Of a stretch of 64,000 nt of DNA, positions 25,990 to 36,000 are shown piece after piece. The first letter of the stretch is position 1. Each line of letters opens with the position of its first letter. A model generated the notes under the pieces. That model saw only the letters and a list, made by a program, of their open reading frames with translations. It did no database searches and was not told the origin of the DNA. A program made the translations under genes and the position numbers. The DNA comes from Burkholderiales bacterium (GTDB taxonomy: Bacteria; Pseudomonadota; Gammaproteobacteria; Burkholderiales; Casimicrobiaceae): positions 52,781-116,780 of the forward strand of contig JAITMR010000042.1 in NCBI GenBank assembly GCA_031277215.1. Direction: 5' to 3'.

Positions 25990-26080
25990 TCAGATGTCAG
26001 AGATCGGAGGCCAGAGATCAGAAAGGCGTCATGGTGAGTGGGAAGTATTCATCTCACGCGAAGGCGCAGAACGCAGCCCC
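25988..26080 (+). repeat. Composite repeat block (ladder plus TCACGCGAAGG)
   Basis: Five GATCAG-like steps (25988-26023) start at the very end of the CIRCE element. They are followed by ATCTCACGCGAAGGCGCAG (about 26050-26068) and a CCCCCTTCC stretch. The order is the same as at 1058-1193 and, inverted, at 1281-1337. Confidence 0.7.
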
Positions 26081-26125
26081 CTTCCTGCGGTCTCCTTCCC
26101 GCTCAGAGATATGATTCCTGAGTGT

Positions 26126-26497
26126 TTACAGTCGGCGCGGCATCAACGCGGCCAGCACCAGAAACGCCCAACCGAGAATCATGACGCTGCCGCCGACCGG
26201 CGCCGCCATCGGGAACAGGCGCAGGTCGAGAAACGTCCGACGGGCGAGGTCGCCGCAAAAGAAAGCAATTCCCAGCACCAACAGAAAGCCGGCCAGAAGC
26301 AACAGCCGCCGCGGCGTGTTGGCAACCCGTATCAGCGCCGTGATACCGAGCAAGACCGGAGCATGCACCAGCAGGATATCGGCGCAGGTTTTCAGCATGT
26401 CCGGGTAATTGCCGTGCGCTGCCATTGCGGAAAAAGCGATACCGGTTGCGCCTGCGATACCGGAAAAAATCAAAAGAAAACGTTCTGCGATGCTCAT
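26126..26497 (-). CDS. DUF423 small membrane protein
   Basis: The product of about 123 residues has four hydrophobic helices. The C-terminal segment LFPMAAPVGGSVMILGWAFLVLAA and the N-terminal GIAGATGIAFSAMAAHG match the DUF423 (YgdD-like) family of inner-membrane proteins of unknown function. ATG 26497 follows AGGAGGTG. A GTG at 26506 lies inside the ribosome site and is excluded. Confidence 0.85.
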   Translation of the reverse strand: MSIAERFLLIFSGIAGATGIAFSAMAAHGNYPDMLKTCADILLVHAPVLLGITALIRVANTPRRLLLLAGFLLVLGIAFFCGDLARRTFLDLRLFPMAAPVGGSVMILGWAFLVLAALMPRRL

Positions 26498-26595
26498 GAC
26501 CCCCACCTCCTAATTATTTTATTGTCATCAGCCGTTATTCTATGTGCGGTACGGCTTATGACATAATATAGTTCTTTCCCCCGCCGATTGCCGCT

Positions 26596-27498
26596 ATGCT
26601 CAGAATCCTTTTTATCGGTTGTAGCGATATCGCGTTACGCACGGCTTGTCTGTTACCGGCGCGTACCCGTTTGTACGGATTGATTCGCCGTCCTGAAGCA
26701 GCGCCCGCCTTGCGAGCGACGGGCATTACGCCGATTCATGGTGATCTTGATTATAAAACACTAATTACCCATTTGCGAACGGCGCCTTTTGCTGTTGTCC
26801 ATTTGGTTCCTCCCGGGATGGAGGGAGACGAAGACCGCCGTACCCGTCGCTTGCTGGCGGCGTTAAGCCGCGCGGCGGTATTGCCGCAGCGTTATGTGTA
26901 TGTGTCAACGACGGGGGTTTACGGCGATTGCCACGGCCAGCGTGTGAGCGAAACACATTCGCGCACGGCGCAGACGGCGCGCGGGAAGCGTCGCGTTGAT
27001 GCTGAAAATGTGTTGCGACGCTGGGCGGCCCGTCATCGGGTGCGGTTGTCGTTGCTGCGCGTCGCTGCTATTTACGACGCGGCGCGGCTGCCGCTTGACA
27101 GGATTCGTCGCGGTGCGCCGGTGCTTTTCCCCGAACACGATATTTACGTTAACCGTATTCACACCGACGATCTGGCGCGGATTATTTGGGCGGCTTTGTT
27201 CCGTGGCCGTCCCAACCGTGCGTACAACGTTGCCGATAACGCCGAACTCAAAATGGGCGCGTATTTTGAAATGCTGGCGGAGGCTTTTGTTTTGCCGCTG
27301 CCGCCGCGGATTTCGTGGGAGGAAGCCGAGCGGACGATGGCGCCGATATTGCTGTCGCTCATGTCCGAGTCGCGTCGGCTCGATACCCGGCGGCTGCACG
27401 AAGAACTCAGAGTGACGTTGCGTTATCCCGATCCCCAGACTTTTCTCGCCGAATGGCGCGAAAGACCCACCTCAAGCCAATTGCCGTTGCCACTGTGA
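26596..27498 (+). CDS. NAD-dependent epimerase/dehydratase-like protein (atypical SDR)
   Basis: The 300-residue Rossmann-fold protein belongs to the extended/atypical SDR group near YeeZ. The N-terminal LFIGCSDIALRTACLL replaces the usual GxxGxxG. The active-site strand is YVYVSTTGVYGDCHG, the RRVDAENVLRRW helix stands where YxxxK is expected, and the substrate side includes NRIHTDDLARIIWAAL. Lack of the canonical Tyr-x-x-x-Lys suggests it may bind rather than reduce. The family is likely; the function is unknown. Confidence 0.78.
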   Translation: MLRILFIGCSDIALRTACLLPARTRLYGLIRRPEAAPALRATGITPIHGDLDYKTLITHLRTAPFAVVHLVPPGMEGDEDRRTRRLLAALSRAAVLPQRYVYVSTTGVYGDCHGQRVSETHSRTAQTARGKRRVDAENVLRRWAARHRVRLSLLRVAAIYDAARLPLDRIRRGAPVLFPEHDIYVNRIHTDDLARIIWAALFRGRPNRAYNVADNAELKMGAYFEMLAEAFVLPLPPRISWEEAERTMAPILLSLMSESRRLDTRRLHEELRVTLRYPDPQTFLAEWRERPTSSQLPLPL

Positions 27499-27528
27499 AC
27501 GGCAGGGATCAGGCATTGGGAATACATA

Positions 27529-27557
27529 TTAACCACGAAAGATACGAAAAGCAAAAG
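27529..27557 (-). repeat. Inverted copy of the CTTTGCG...GGTTAA repeat
   Basis: TTAACCACGAAAGATACG then AAAAGCAAAAG; the reverse complement aligns step by step with the copy at 24981-25012. A GAGCGCAGCGAAGCAATCC phrase follows at about 27570-27590. Confidence 0.6.
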
Positions 27558-27652
27558 AACGGAGTCATTGCGAGCGCAGCGAAGCAATCCAGAAAACCTG
27601 CTCCCGTCCCAGCTTCCCCCGTAAAGGGAAGATTGCTCACGTATATTCTTTT

Positions 27653-27689
27653 TGATCCCTAATCCCTGGCCTCTGATTCTTGATTCCCG
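27653..27689 (-). repeat. GATCAG ladder at the 3' end of rimO
   Basis: On the minus strand, about five degenerate GAATCAAG/AATCAGAG/GCCAGGGA steps. The rimO stop codon lies within it, so the last residues of RimO (NQESEARD) are repeat-encoded. Confidence 0.7.
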
Positions 27690-29077
27690 ACATGGCCGAT
27701 CAAGTCATGCTCCGTTGCCGCTTCAATGTGGACTTTAACGAACATTCCCGGAAGCAAGCGACGGCCATCTGCAATTTGCACAAGGCCGTCGATTTCCGGA
27801 GCGTCGGCGGCGGATCGCGCCAGAGCGATGACTGTTTTTTTGCGACCTTGTTTGATTTGTTTGGCTTCAGCCAGGTGATCGACGAGCACGGTTATGGTCT
27901 GACCTATTTTGTTTTGCAGACGTCGGGCGCTGATCGCGGCTTGCGTTTCCATAAAACGCGCCAAGCGTTCCTGTTTGATTTCTTCGGGAAGGGCATCGGG
28001 CAAAGCGTTGGCAGCGGCGCCGTTCACCGGCGAATACGGGAAAGCGCCGACGCGATCAAGCTGCGCCTCTTCAAGAAATTGCAACAACGTTAAAAAATCA
28101 TCCTCGGTTTCTCCCGGGAAGCCGACGATGAAAGTGCTGCGCAGGGTCAATTGCGGAAGTGCATGGCGCCAAGCGCGAATGCGGTCGATAACCTTCTCCG
28201 GCGCTGCCGGGCGCTGCATCGCTTTCAGGATGCGCGGGCTGGCGTGTTGCAGCGGCATGTCGAGATAGGGAAGAAGCCCGCCTTCGCTTTCCGCTGCGCC
28301 GCGCATCAACGCTACCAAATCATCAACGTGCGGATAAGGATAAACATAATGCAGCCGCACCCACGCCTGATGGGCGCGACCCAACGCATCGAGTTCTTGC
28401 GTCAGAGTAGTGATATGTGTTTTCAATGGCCGACCATGATGGAAGCCGGTACGGTAACGGATATCGGCGCCGTAAGCGCCGGTATCTTGCGAGACGACGA
28501 GCAACTCGCGCACACCGGCGTTCAATAACTTTTCTGCCTCATTGACGACATTACCCATTGGGTAAGAAACGAGAGAACCGCGCAGACTGGGAATGATGCA
28601 GAACGTGCAGCGGTGGTTGCAGCCTTCGGAAATTTTCAGATAAGCGTAATGGCGCGGCGTCAACTTGACGCCTTGTGGCGGGATAAGTTCGACGAACGGC
28701 TCATGCGGGCGTGGCAGATGGGCGTGGATCGCTTGCAGCACTTCGTCAGTAGCGTGTGGGCCGGTGACGGCAAGAACGCGCGGATGAATTTCGCGCACAA
28801 AGGAACCGTCGTTGCGTGCGCCCAGACAACCGGTGACAATGACTTTACCGTTTTCGGCAAGGGCTTCGCCGATGGCTGCCAAAGATTCAGCGACTGCCGC
28901 GTCAATGAAGCCGCAGGTATTGACGACGACCAGATCGGCGCCTTGATAACTCTCGGCGATGTCGTAACCCTCTGCTTTCAGGCGACTCAAAATGTGCTCG
29001 GAATCGACCAGCGCCTTGGGGCAGCCGAGCGAAACAAAGCCGATGCGTGGAGAGGAAGATGTATGGGTAAGCGTCAT
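27659..29077 (-). CDS. rimO: Ribosomal protein uS12 methylthiotransferase RimO
   Basis: The 472-residue radical-SAM enzyme adds a methylthio group to an aspartate of ribosomal protein S12. The N-terminal UPF0004 cysteines are in [21 protein letters not shown] and TGCLGAR; the radical-SAM motif is [16 protein letters not shown]; a TRAM-like domain ends the protein. [12 protein letters not shown] marks RimO rather than MiaB. ATG 29077 is the family start; the reading frame extends 84 bases upstream without homology. The protein is slightly long because its last 8-10 residues read into an intergenic repeat. Confidence 0.95.
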   Translation of the reverse strand: MTLTHTSSSPRIGFVSLGCPKALVDSEHILSRLKAEGYDIAESYQGADLVVVNTCGFIDAAVAESLAAIGEALAENGKVIVTGCLGARNDGSFVREIHPRVLAVTGPHATDEVLQAIHAHLPRPHEPFVELIPPQGVKLTPRHYAYLKISEGCNHRCTFCIIPSLRGSLVSYPMGNVVNEAEKLLNAGVRELLVVSQDTGAYGADIRYRTGFHHGRPLKTHITTLTQELDALGRAHQAWVRLHYVYPYPHVDDLVALMRGAAESEGGLLPYLDMPLQHASPRILKAMQRPAAPEKVIDRIRAWRHALPQLTLRSTFIVGFPGETEDDFLTLLQFLEEAQLDRVGAFPYSPVNGAAANALPDALPEEIKQERLARFMETQAAISARRLQNKIGQTITVLVDHLAEAKQIKQGRKKTVIALARSAADAPEIDGLVQIADGRRLLPGMFVKVHIEAATEHDLIGHVGNQESEARD

Positions 29078-29228
29078 GATGACTTTTTCTCGAAAGAAAA
29101 ACGCGCCCATTATAGCGAACACATCTCCGTGCGAAAGGTTTTCCAGGCGTTGTTTGCCCATTAGGGAGCCTTTGAATAATTCGACGATTCAACCCCACCT
29201 CCTCTCTAACCCTCTCCCCCGACCAAAA

Positions 29229-29262
29229 TTTCTTCGGGGACAGGCTCTTGAAGGGGAGGGAA
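29229..29262 (-). repeat. CTCCCCTTCAAGAGCCTGTCCCCGAA repeat
   Basis: Minus-strand copy of the phrase also seen at about 1160-1193 and 63859-63882. It is not coding. Confidence 0.65.
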
Positions 29263-29722
29263 GCAAGGGGCGAGTTGTGGTTGCCCGTTTTTCTTTTGCG
29301 ATGAAAATGGATGCAAACGAAGTATTCAGAGGTTTCTTAACCCACCGTTCCCGCGAGGTCGCGTTTCATGAAATAAAGTGAAACGCTGCTCATTTCGTTT
29401 TGTTGTTTGCCAACAAAATTAATTTATACCAAATGTTAAATTGCTCGCCTCTCTACAGAGACAACCTCTAAAAAAACACTTTCTCATGCTTTTTTTGAGA
29501 GATAAATTTGAGAATGACGCACTCTGTTGCTGTTTTACAAATCGAAATGAAAACTAATGTTACATGGGATTGACAGTGCAAGTCATTAAAAGCATGATTT
29601 TCTAAAAAAAGCGGATAGAAAGTATTTGTTGAAATAAAAGTCGTTAGTCAAGCGGTGAGATTGCGCGTCAAATTGATTGGTGCGAGCTATATAAAACAAG
29701 TTTTCCGGATAGGGAGTGTCAA
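29263..29722. other. AT-rich region upstream of the pilus operon
   Basis: About 460 gene-free bases, more AT-rich than anything around them. They hold at least one plausible sigma-70 promoter (29570-29598). I looked for a sigma-54 pattern (GG-N10-GC), often found before pilin genes, and found none that convinces. Confidence 0.5.
29570..29598 (+). promoter_or_regulatory. Candidate sigma-70 promoter for the minor-pilin operon
   Basis: TTGACA (29570-29575) is a perfect -35; CATGAT (29593-29598) is a 4/6 -10 at 17-base spacing. The leader would be about 117 bases. A second AT-rich TATATAAAA lies at about 29689. Confidence 0.4.
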
Positions 29723-30157
29723 ATGAAGCATCGGCGAGAGTCAGGCTTTACGTTGGTTGAGGTGATGGTTACGGTAGCCATCATCGGAATCCTCGCGACA
29801 ATCGCTTATCCCAGCTACAGGGACTACCTTATTCGCGGGCGGATACCTGAGGGGCTGACGCTTTTGTCGAACGAGCGGATCGTGATGGAAAAATTTCTCG
29901 CGGACAACCGGTCATATCAAGTCGGAGGAGTGCATGCCTGTGCGCGTTATCCGGTGAGGACAAAATATTTCGACGTGGCGTGTGACGGCACAGAAACGGC
30001 GCAAACGTATACCCTGCAAGCGACAGGTACCGGCAGTATGGTGAATTTTGATTACACGATAGATCAAACAGGAGACAAAGCGACGGTGAGCCTTGGGGTG
30101 GGATGGACGACGTTTCCTGCCTCATGTTGGGTACTCAAAAGAGACGGGTCTTGCTAG
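29723..30157 (+). CDS. pilE: Type IV pilin, PilE-like
   Basis: The 144-residue prepilin has a short basic leader ending in Gly and the type III cleavage site SGFTLVEVMVTVAIIGILAT: cleavage after Gly, N-methylated Phe, Glu at +5, then the long hydrophobic helix. Four cysteines follow, the last pair (SCWVLKRDGSC) forming the usual C-terminal disulfide loop. It is first of seven genes of a minor-pilin operon; in Pseudomonas the corresponding pilE is last. Whether it is the major pilin or a minor one cannot be decided here, but the context suggests minor. Confidence 0.85.
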   Translation: MKHRRESGFTLVEVMVTVAIIGILATIAYPSYRDYLIRGRIPEGLTLLSNERIVMEKFLADNRSYQVGGVHACARYPVRTKYFDVACDGTETAQTYTLQATGTGSMVNFDYTIDQTGDKATVSLGVGWTTFPASCWVLKRDGSC

Positions 30158-30192
30158 AGCTTGTTGGATGATCTGACTAAAGAAGTGAAGAC

Positions 30193-30741
30193 ATGAAAGC
30201 AAAACGGTACCCCAAAGGGTTGACGTTGATTGAGTTAATGGTGGCGCTGGCTGTTCTGGCGACGCTGTTGTTTTTGGCGGCACCGTCCATCAGTCAGTAT
30301 CTGGAGGATCGCAAAGTCAGAAATGTCGCCGAGTCTTTCTTTTATGGAATGCAAAAAGCGCGATTGCACGCGGTACGCACAAATATTCAAACTCAGTTTG
30401 CGTGGAGCGGAACGGGATGGATGGTATCGCGGTGTGATAACGGGACTACTCTGGAAACGTTCGACTGGGCACGCTGGTCAACGATTTCTGCCGTTGCTGT
30501 GCCATCAGCGAATACAGAGGTAACGTTTGACGGCGCAGGTAGGGTGGTGTTTCCGGAGCCACCCGCGATCCAGCCACCGGATCGGTTTGATGTTGTCAGC
30601 AACCGGAAGAGCAGCAGATGGACGAGCAGTAGGAGCGACAGTACTCCTCTTCGGGTTGTTGTCGATGGCGGAAGCGGTGTGCGGGTATGCGATCCACAGC
30701 TTCCTTCATCAGACCCGAAGGGATGTAAGGTATTTCCGTAA
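30193..30741 (+). CDS. fimT: Minor pilin, GspH/FimT/FimU type
   Basis: The 182-residue prepilin has cleavage site KGLTLIELMVALAVLATLLF and the GspH/FimT signature in the region after the helix (PSISQYLEDRKVRNVAESFFYGMQKARLHAVRTN). The C-terminal half carries one Cys pair (VCDPQLPSSDPKGC). FimT/FimU proteins prime pilus assembly in a complex with PilVWX. It lies 35 bases after the PilE-like gene. Confidence 0.85.
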   Translation: MKAKRYPKGLTLIELMVALAVLATLLFLAAPSISQYLEDRKVRNVAESFFYGMQKARLHAVRTNIQTQFAWSGTGWMVSRCDNGTTLETFDWARWSTISAVAVPSANTEVTFDGAGRVVFPEPPAIQPPDRFDVVSNRKSSRWTSSRSDSTPLRVVVDGGSGVRVCDPQLPSSDPKGCKVFP

Positions 30742-30808
30742 GTAAAGATGGCAGGTTGTTTGTTAAAGCGTCGCGGGTGATAGAAAAAACTATAAAGAGG
30801 TGAAAAAA

Positions 30809-31303
30809 ATGAATATTTTGAAGCAAAAACAGGGAAAACCGCTCGTGAAAATGCAAGGCGCTACGCTGGTAGAAGTGCTGGTTTCCGTGTTGATTTTCTC
30901 CTGTGGAATGCTGGCGATTGCCGGATTACAGGCGGAATCTTTCAAAAGCACGGGGGGTGTCCAGTATCGGGCGGAAGCCATTCATCTGGTGAGCGCGTAC
31001 GTAGGAAAGATAAAGGCAGTGGCTCCTCCCGCTGCCGATGGGGGCATGGCGACTGCGGCGGCTCAAGCGCCCTTTGTGCCGGGGGGAACTGAATTCGTTT
31101 TTTTCGAAAACGAGCTGACGGGGAAGTTGCCGGGAGCGAGTACGCCTACGGTTGATTTCACTCCCGACTCTTGCGCGGTGACGCTTCCGGTGGGGTCGAG
31201 TTGTGTTGACATTACAGTAACGTGGAATCCGGCAGGGGAAAAATATGCAGGGGGAGACACAGCCCACAGGTACACGCAGACCAGCGTTATTGGAAGCAAC
31301 TGA
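30809..31303 (+). CDS. pilV: Minor pilin PilV
   Basis: The product of about 164 residues has a prepilin site QGATLVEVLVSVLIFSCGMLAIAGLQ. Cleavage after Gly leaves Ala at +1, with Glu at +5. The GATLVEVLVSxxIFxxGxLxIAGLQ string followed by QYRAEAIHLVSAYVGKIKA is typical of PilV. ATG 30809 sits behind AGAGGTG; the GTG inside that site is excluded. It belongs to the pilus-tip priming complex. Confidence 0.87.
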   Translation: MNILKQKQGKPLVKMQGATLVEVLVSVLIFSCGMLAIAGLQAESFKSTGGVQYRAEAIHLVSAYVGKIKAVAPPAADGGMATAAAQAPFVPGGTEFVFFENELTGKLPGASTPTVDFTPDSCAVTLPVGSSCVDITVTWNPAGEKYAGGDTAHRYTQTSVIGSN

Positions 31304-31368
31304 GCAGGAGTAACGGAAAACAAAGCGACCGGATGTTTTGCGATGGATGTTAGGTGAGGGTGAGAAAA

Positions 31369-32433
31369 ATGCGACAAGACAAGCGACAAAAAGGGTTTTC
31401 TCTTGTTGAGCTGATGGTCGGTGTGGTTGTTGGCATGCTGGCGATTTATGCGAGCTACCGTATCTTTGAAAATGTTGAAACGAATTACCGCGCAACGGAA
31501 ACGACCAATGAAGTGCAGATGGCAGGGCTTTATGCGACCTTCGCCGTCAGTCAGGAATTGAGCAATGCTGGCGCTGGGGTGATGAGCAATTTTGAGAGCC
31601 TTCGGGCGTGTCCAGCGATGCCTTTCCCGACTGCTGGGGCAACCAGTTCCAATCTTTCTTTGTATCCGCTTCCTGCGGCGATCATTCCTACTGATGATGA
31701 ATTTTTGGACGATCTTTTCGCCTTTTACGGTACAGGACGTTTCACCGATTTGCCGATGTCGGTAATCGCTGTTGATCCGTCCGGAGTAAAGCTTTCCTTG
31801 CAAGCGCCTTTGGGGCTGATGGCGGGAAGCGTTTTGGTTGCGGCAACAGGGGGTTGCGCAGCCTTTTCAGCTGATGGTGTAACGGTGCCCGATAGCAATG
31901 GGGTGATAACCGTGACGGTTGGCGCAGGGCAGTCATTGGCAGGTGTAGTGAGCGCTGGAAATTCTCTGATCGATCTGGGGAACGCGGTCAGGCGTCGTTT
32001 TTTCGTCGATGGAAACGAAACGCTGCAAATGCAGGTATGGCAAGTTAATTCTTCTGTAGGCAACAACAACTGGCATGTGACAAGAACCATTCCGATAGCT
32101 TCGAACGTCGTCGCTTTCAAGGCGCAGTACGGTGTCGCATCGGTTCCGGGCAAAGCCGTTGATACGTGGATGGCTCCCGACGCGACGACGCTGGATCAGA
32201 TCGTGGGGGGCACGCCATCGGTGCGAGACATCAAGGCGGTACGTTTCGGGATGATCGTGCGTGCGGCCGAGCCGGATCCCACGCTGGCAGGCGCTCCGAA
32301 CTATACGGAAACTCTTTTGGGGGGGAGTGTCAGTGTCCCACTAACGGTATCGGAAGGCAGTCCGCCGTTGTTTGGATGGCGCTACCGTAAATACGAAACA
32401 ACAGTCGCGTTACAAAACACGATTTGGAATTAG
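31369..32433 (+). CDS. pilW: Minor pilin PilW
   Basis: The 354-residue prepilin has cleavage site KGFSLVELMVGVVVGMLAIYASY, then VETNYRATETTNEVQMAGLYATFAVSQELSNAG, which matches PilW. The length (about 350) is also PilW-like. An in-frame GTG at 31354 lies in the ribosome-binding region, so ATG 31369 was preferred. It overlaps the upstream part of the pilX frame slightly; pilX starts 15 bases after its stop. Confidence 0.87.
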   Translation: MRQDKRQKGFSLVELMVGVVVGMLAIYASYRIFENVETNYRATETTNEVQMAGLYATFAVSQELSNAGAGVMSNFESLRACPAMPFPTAGATSSNLSLYPLPAAIIPTDDEFLDDLFAFYGTGRFTDLPMSVIAVDPSGVKLSLQAPLGLMAGSVLVAATGGCAAFSADGVTVPDSNGVITVTVGAGQSLAGVVSAGNSLIDLGNAVRRRFFVDGNETLQMQVWQVNSSVGNNNWHVTRTIPIASNVVAFKAQYGVASVPGKAVDTWMAPDATTLDQIVGGTPSVRDIKAVRFGMIVRAAEPDPTLAGAPNYTETLLGGSVSVPLTVSEGSPPLFGWRYRKYETTVALQNTIWN

Positions 32434-32447
32434 GAAGAGGTTTCCTG

Positions 32448-33035
32448 ATGAACCGGTTTTTTTATACTCATAAAACGCAAAGAGTGCGCCATTCAGAGCG
32501 GGGGATGGTGTTGATCGTCACGCTGCTCATACTGGTAGCGATGCTGCTTGTATCGACGGCATTGCTGCGTTCGAGCGACACCTCTGTTCAGGTTGTCAGC
32601 AACCTGTCTTTTCGTCAGGCGGCGGAAGCGCCGACAAATATAGCCGTGGAGCGGGTTATTCGGGACTTCTCGGATTTTAACGTTGGAGCATTAACAAGTC
32701 TTCCCGATCATTTTTATGGTCGGCGGCAAACCGACGAAAGCCCCGAGGGTATTCCGCAGCTATTGCTTACCAGACGCACGGCGCCGGGAAGTGGCTATGG
32801 CTTTATCCCAGTTTCCGACATGAATGTGAGCTATGTTGTTGAGCGGATGTGCGCTGACGACAGTCCGCCGACGGCGACCAACTGCATGTTGAGCAGTGGC
32901 GGGAGCGCGGCGGTAGAGAACCACAATGATGCTGAAATAGGGGCAGCGGGCGGCGCAGGAGTGGTGCACCGCGTTTCCATTCGCGTTGATGGCGTCAGGG
33001 AAACGACGGTTTTCGCGCAGGCATTCATCAATTAG
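32448..33035 (+). CDS. pilX: Minor pilin PilX
   Basis: The 195-residue product has a basic leader and RGMVLIVTLLILVAMLLVSTALL, the PilX/GspK-type N-terminus in which the +5 glutamate is replaced by a hydrophobic residue. The conserved SVQVVSNLSFRQAAEA follows the helix. GspK-like subunits without Glu5 cap the pilus tip. ATG 32448 follows GGAAGAGG. Sequence beyond residue 60 is variable, as usual. Confidence 0.85.
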   Translation: MNRFFYTHKTQRVRHSERGMVLIVTLLILVAMLLVSTALLRSSDTSVQVVSNLSFRQAAEAPTNIAVERVIRDFSDFNVGALTSLPDHFYGRRQTDESPEGIPQLLLTRRTAPGSGYGFIPVSDMNVSYVVERMCADDSPPTATNCMLSSGGSAAVENHNDAEIGAAGGAGVVHRVSIRVDGVRETTVFAQAFIN

Positions 33036-33098
33036 TTAAATATCCATCAGTTAATTTTTTCAGAACATTCATGGCAGAGAAGTTAAAGGGAGTTTGAG

Positions 33099-36000
33099 AT
33101 GAAACGATTAAAACGGTTTGAGATTTCCGGAAATCCGTTTCTGGTAGCGTTGCTGGGAGCGGCGCTTGCGTTTGCGACTCCCTCTTTTGCGACGAATTCG
33201 CCGGTCGATATCGCGGACGAGCCGGTGTTCGTGGATATCAAGAGCCTTGTTCCGACGAACATCGTGTTTCTTGCGGATGATTCAGGAAGTATGACCTGGA
33301 CACATGCGCCGGAAGGGCTTGGCGATGTCGAGAGGGCGTGTTGGCGGGGCGCAGATGGCGTGATCGGCGGCGTTTTTCTTTGCTCTCCCTCTGATCCGCA
33401 ATGCCGGATCATGGACGTTTGCGGCTACCCGTACCCCAACCCGTATCCCGGCATTGCTGGAGGATACCCGTCTCTCTCGGAACTCCGCGTCTCGTCCGAA
33501 GAGGAAGTTGCGGTAAAACTGGTTCCACCACCGTTGATGGCCGCCGGATTTAACAGGATGGCGTACCACCCGGAAGTGACCTATGAGCCGCCGGTTTACG
33601 GTAGGGTTTACGGCGTAGATGTAGAGGGCAAAATTAAAGTTGTTGAACTGCTGCATCTTCCGTCAATGGGCAGCAGTCGTTGGAACCAAGTCGGCTGGCC
33701 GGAGGAATTTTCCACAAGTGAAGGCGTGATAAGCCGCCCCGTGGGCGCTCCCGTCGTAGTCAACATGAGAGGCGTGACAACGCGGTTTCCGCAAGCGCGC
33801 ACCTATTTGCCGGATCAGCGTTTTTCGTTGCAGCTAAGGTACATGAGCGGGTCAAGCAATCTGGCAGAGCTGACGGATGTCATGCCCATGCATTACTTTA
33901 AAACCAAAGTGAAGTGGTGCCGGTATTATCAGTCCCGCACACCAACGCCGGACGGAAATCCGGTAACGCCGGACGCGTTTTATGAGGGGACTTTGTATCT
34001 GGGGTCTGCCTCTCCTCAGTATTGTCAGGATGATCGTACAGAGGTGTACAAATATCCGTACTATTACAATCCCCGGCTGGATGGCAATGCGGCATACCCT
34101 GCCTGGAGCCATATGCACACCCCGTCCTTTGAGCTGGTCGTTTTGGACTATGCAAACGAGACAGTGAAAGGCGCGGTGGGCAATACGGCAGGCCGTGTAG
34201 AGCATACTTGGCGCGATGAAAACGGCGTGTTGCAGACGGTAAGCCGGACGCATCGGGAAGAGCTTGAAAACTACGCCAACTGGTACGCCTATTACAGCAA
34301 CCGAACGGCGGCAACGCGAACGGTGGCAAGCTTCGCGCTGGCGGGGATTGAACCGGATCGCTGGTTGAGGTTGGGCTTTGCGACGGTCAATAAAGCTGCC
34401 GTGGGCAACATAGGCACATTAACAGAGGTAAAAGAAAATGACCCGGCGTTGGCGGGAGCCAAATTCGATACTTACAAGGCGCTTCTTGAACATGGCGTGA
34501 CTCCTGAAAACAAGGGAACACCGCTCAAAACAGCCTTGCATGAGATTCGCAGGGAGTTTGATGCGAATAGGGGCAAGGAAAGGAGCTTTATCATTCATTC
34601 CTGCCAACGGAACTATGTGGTCGCGCTGACCGATGGCGGGTGGAATGACGCCGCTGGCAATAGTTATAACTATTCAGGAGTAACAACAGCAGTCAATAAT
34701 CAGGATCGGACGGTTCAGTCAGCTCCGCCTCGTGCAGTGAACGTGTTTGGCGTTGATCTTGTAGCGGGCATGCTCTGGCCGAAGCCGATACTGGAAGGCG
34801 AATTGGCCTCCAATACACTCTCCGATGTCTCGCTCTACGCCTGGTTGAATGAATTGCGTAAAGACGATCAAAGATTTGATGTCGATCTGACGGCGAACGA
34901 TCCGGCCAGTTGGAAACACATCAATACCCTTGCATTGGCTTATGCGGTTGAAGGAACCCTGTCGGCCAGGAACCCCAAAAAGACGCTCGCAGAAATCGCC
35001 AGTGGCGCGGCTGAATGGCCGGTGCCCTATCCGGTCAGAAACACGAACCCCTCCACTTCACACTTGTGGCGGAGGGCGGTTGATGACTTGTGGCATGCGG
35101 CGATTTCTGGCTTTGGCGTTTTCACGGCGGGCATTGCGCCGCGCGATTTCACAAAAGCCATAGACACCGGGCACGGAGGCATGGTTGGGCTGGACGTTAT
35201 CAGCCGTGGCGGAACGTTCGCGGAACTGGGGTTGCCTTTGTCGAGAGACCTGGATATGAACGGGATGTATGGCTACAGCGCCAGCTTTACGCCGAATTAT
35301 GGCGGCACGGTTCAGAAGAGAAGAATCGTGTATCAGAAAGATAGCTTTGAGCCGGGCACATTGGTCTGGGATGCGGCGGTAAGGTTGGCGGAAGATGTGC
35401 AAGGAAGTTCGGCTCCTCTTCTGGGGCGAAATATCTTTACCGGAGAGGGAATAAGCGGGATGCCGTTTCTTTACGATAGCTTGCCGCCAGGATACCGTGC
35501 TCACCTCGGAGCGAATTCGACGGCTCAGCAGGAAGTCATCAATTACCTCCGAGGAGACAGGAGCCAGGAAGAAAACCTTATCGGAGGAAAGTATCGCCAA
35601 AGGCCGGCACTTTTGGGCGACTTCGTTCACGCTTCTCCGGCGGTCGTGGATAGGCCGTGGTTTCAGTACACCGACCCAGGCTATGAGAGCTTCAAAAAGA
35701 ATAATCTCCGAAAAAAGATGATTTACGCGGCAGGGAACGACGGCATGTTGCACGCCTTTGACGACGAAAACGGGAAAGAGTTGTGGGCGTTTATTCCTCC
35801 CGATCTTTTCCGGAGCGAGGCAGACAGAGGGATTATCAACCTGACACACTCCAGAGAAGGCGACCCTCGCTGGCAGCATTATTTCTATGTTGACGCAACC
35901 CCGCGCGTCGTTGATGTTGATATCAACCCCAATCCTGACGTCTATGACTGGAGAACCATGCTAATCGGCGGCATGGGCAAAGGCGGCACCTCGTACTACG

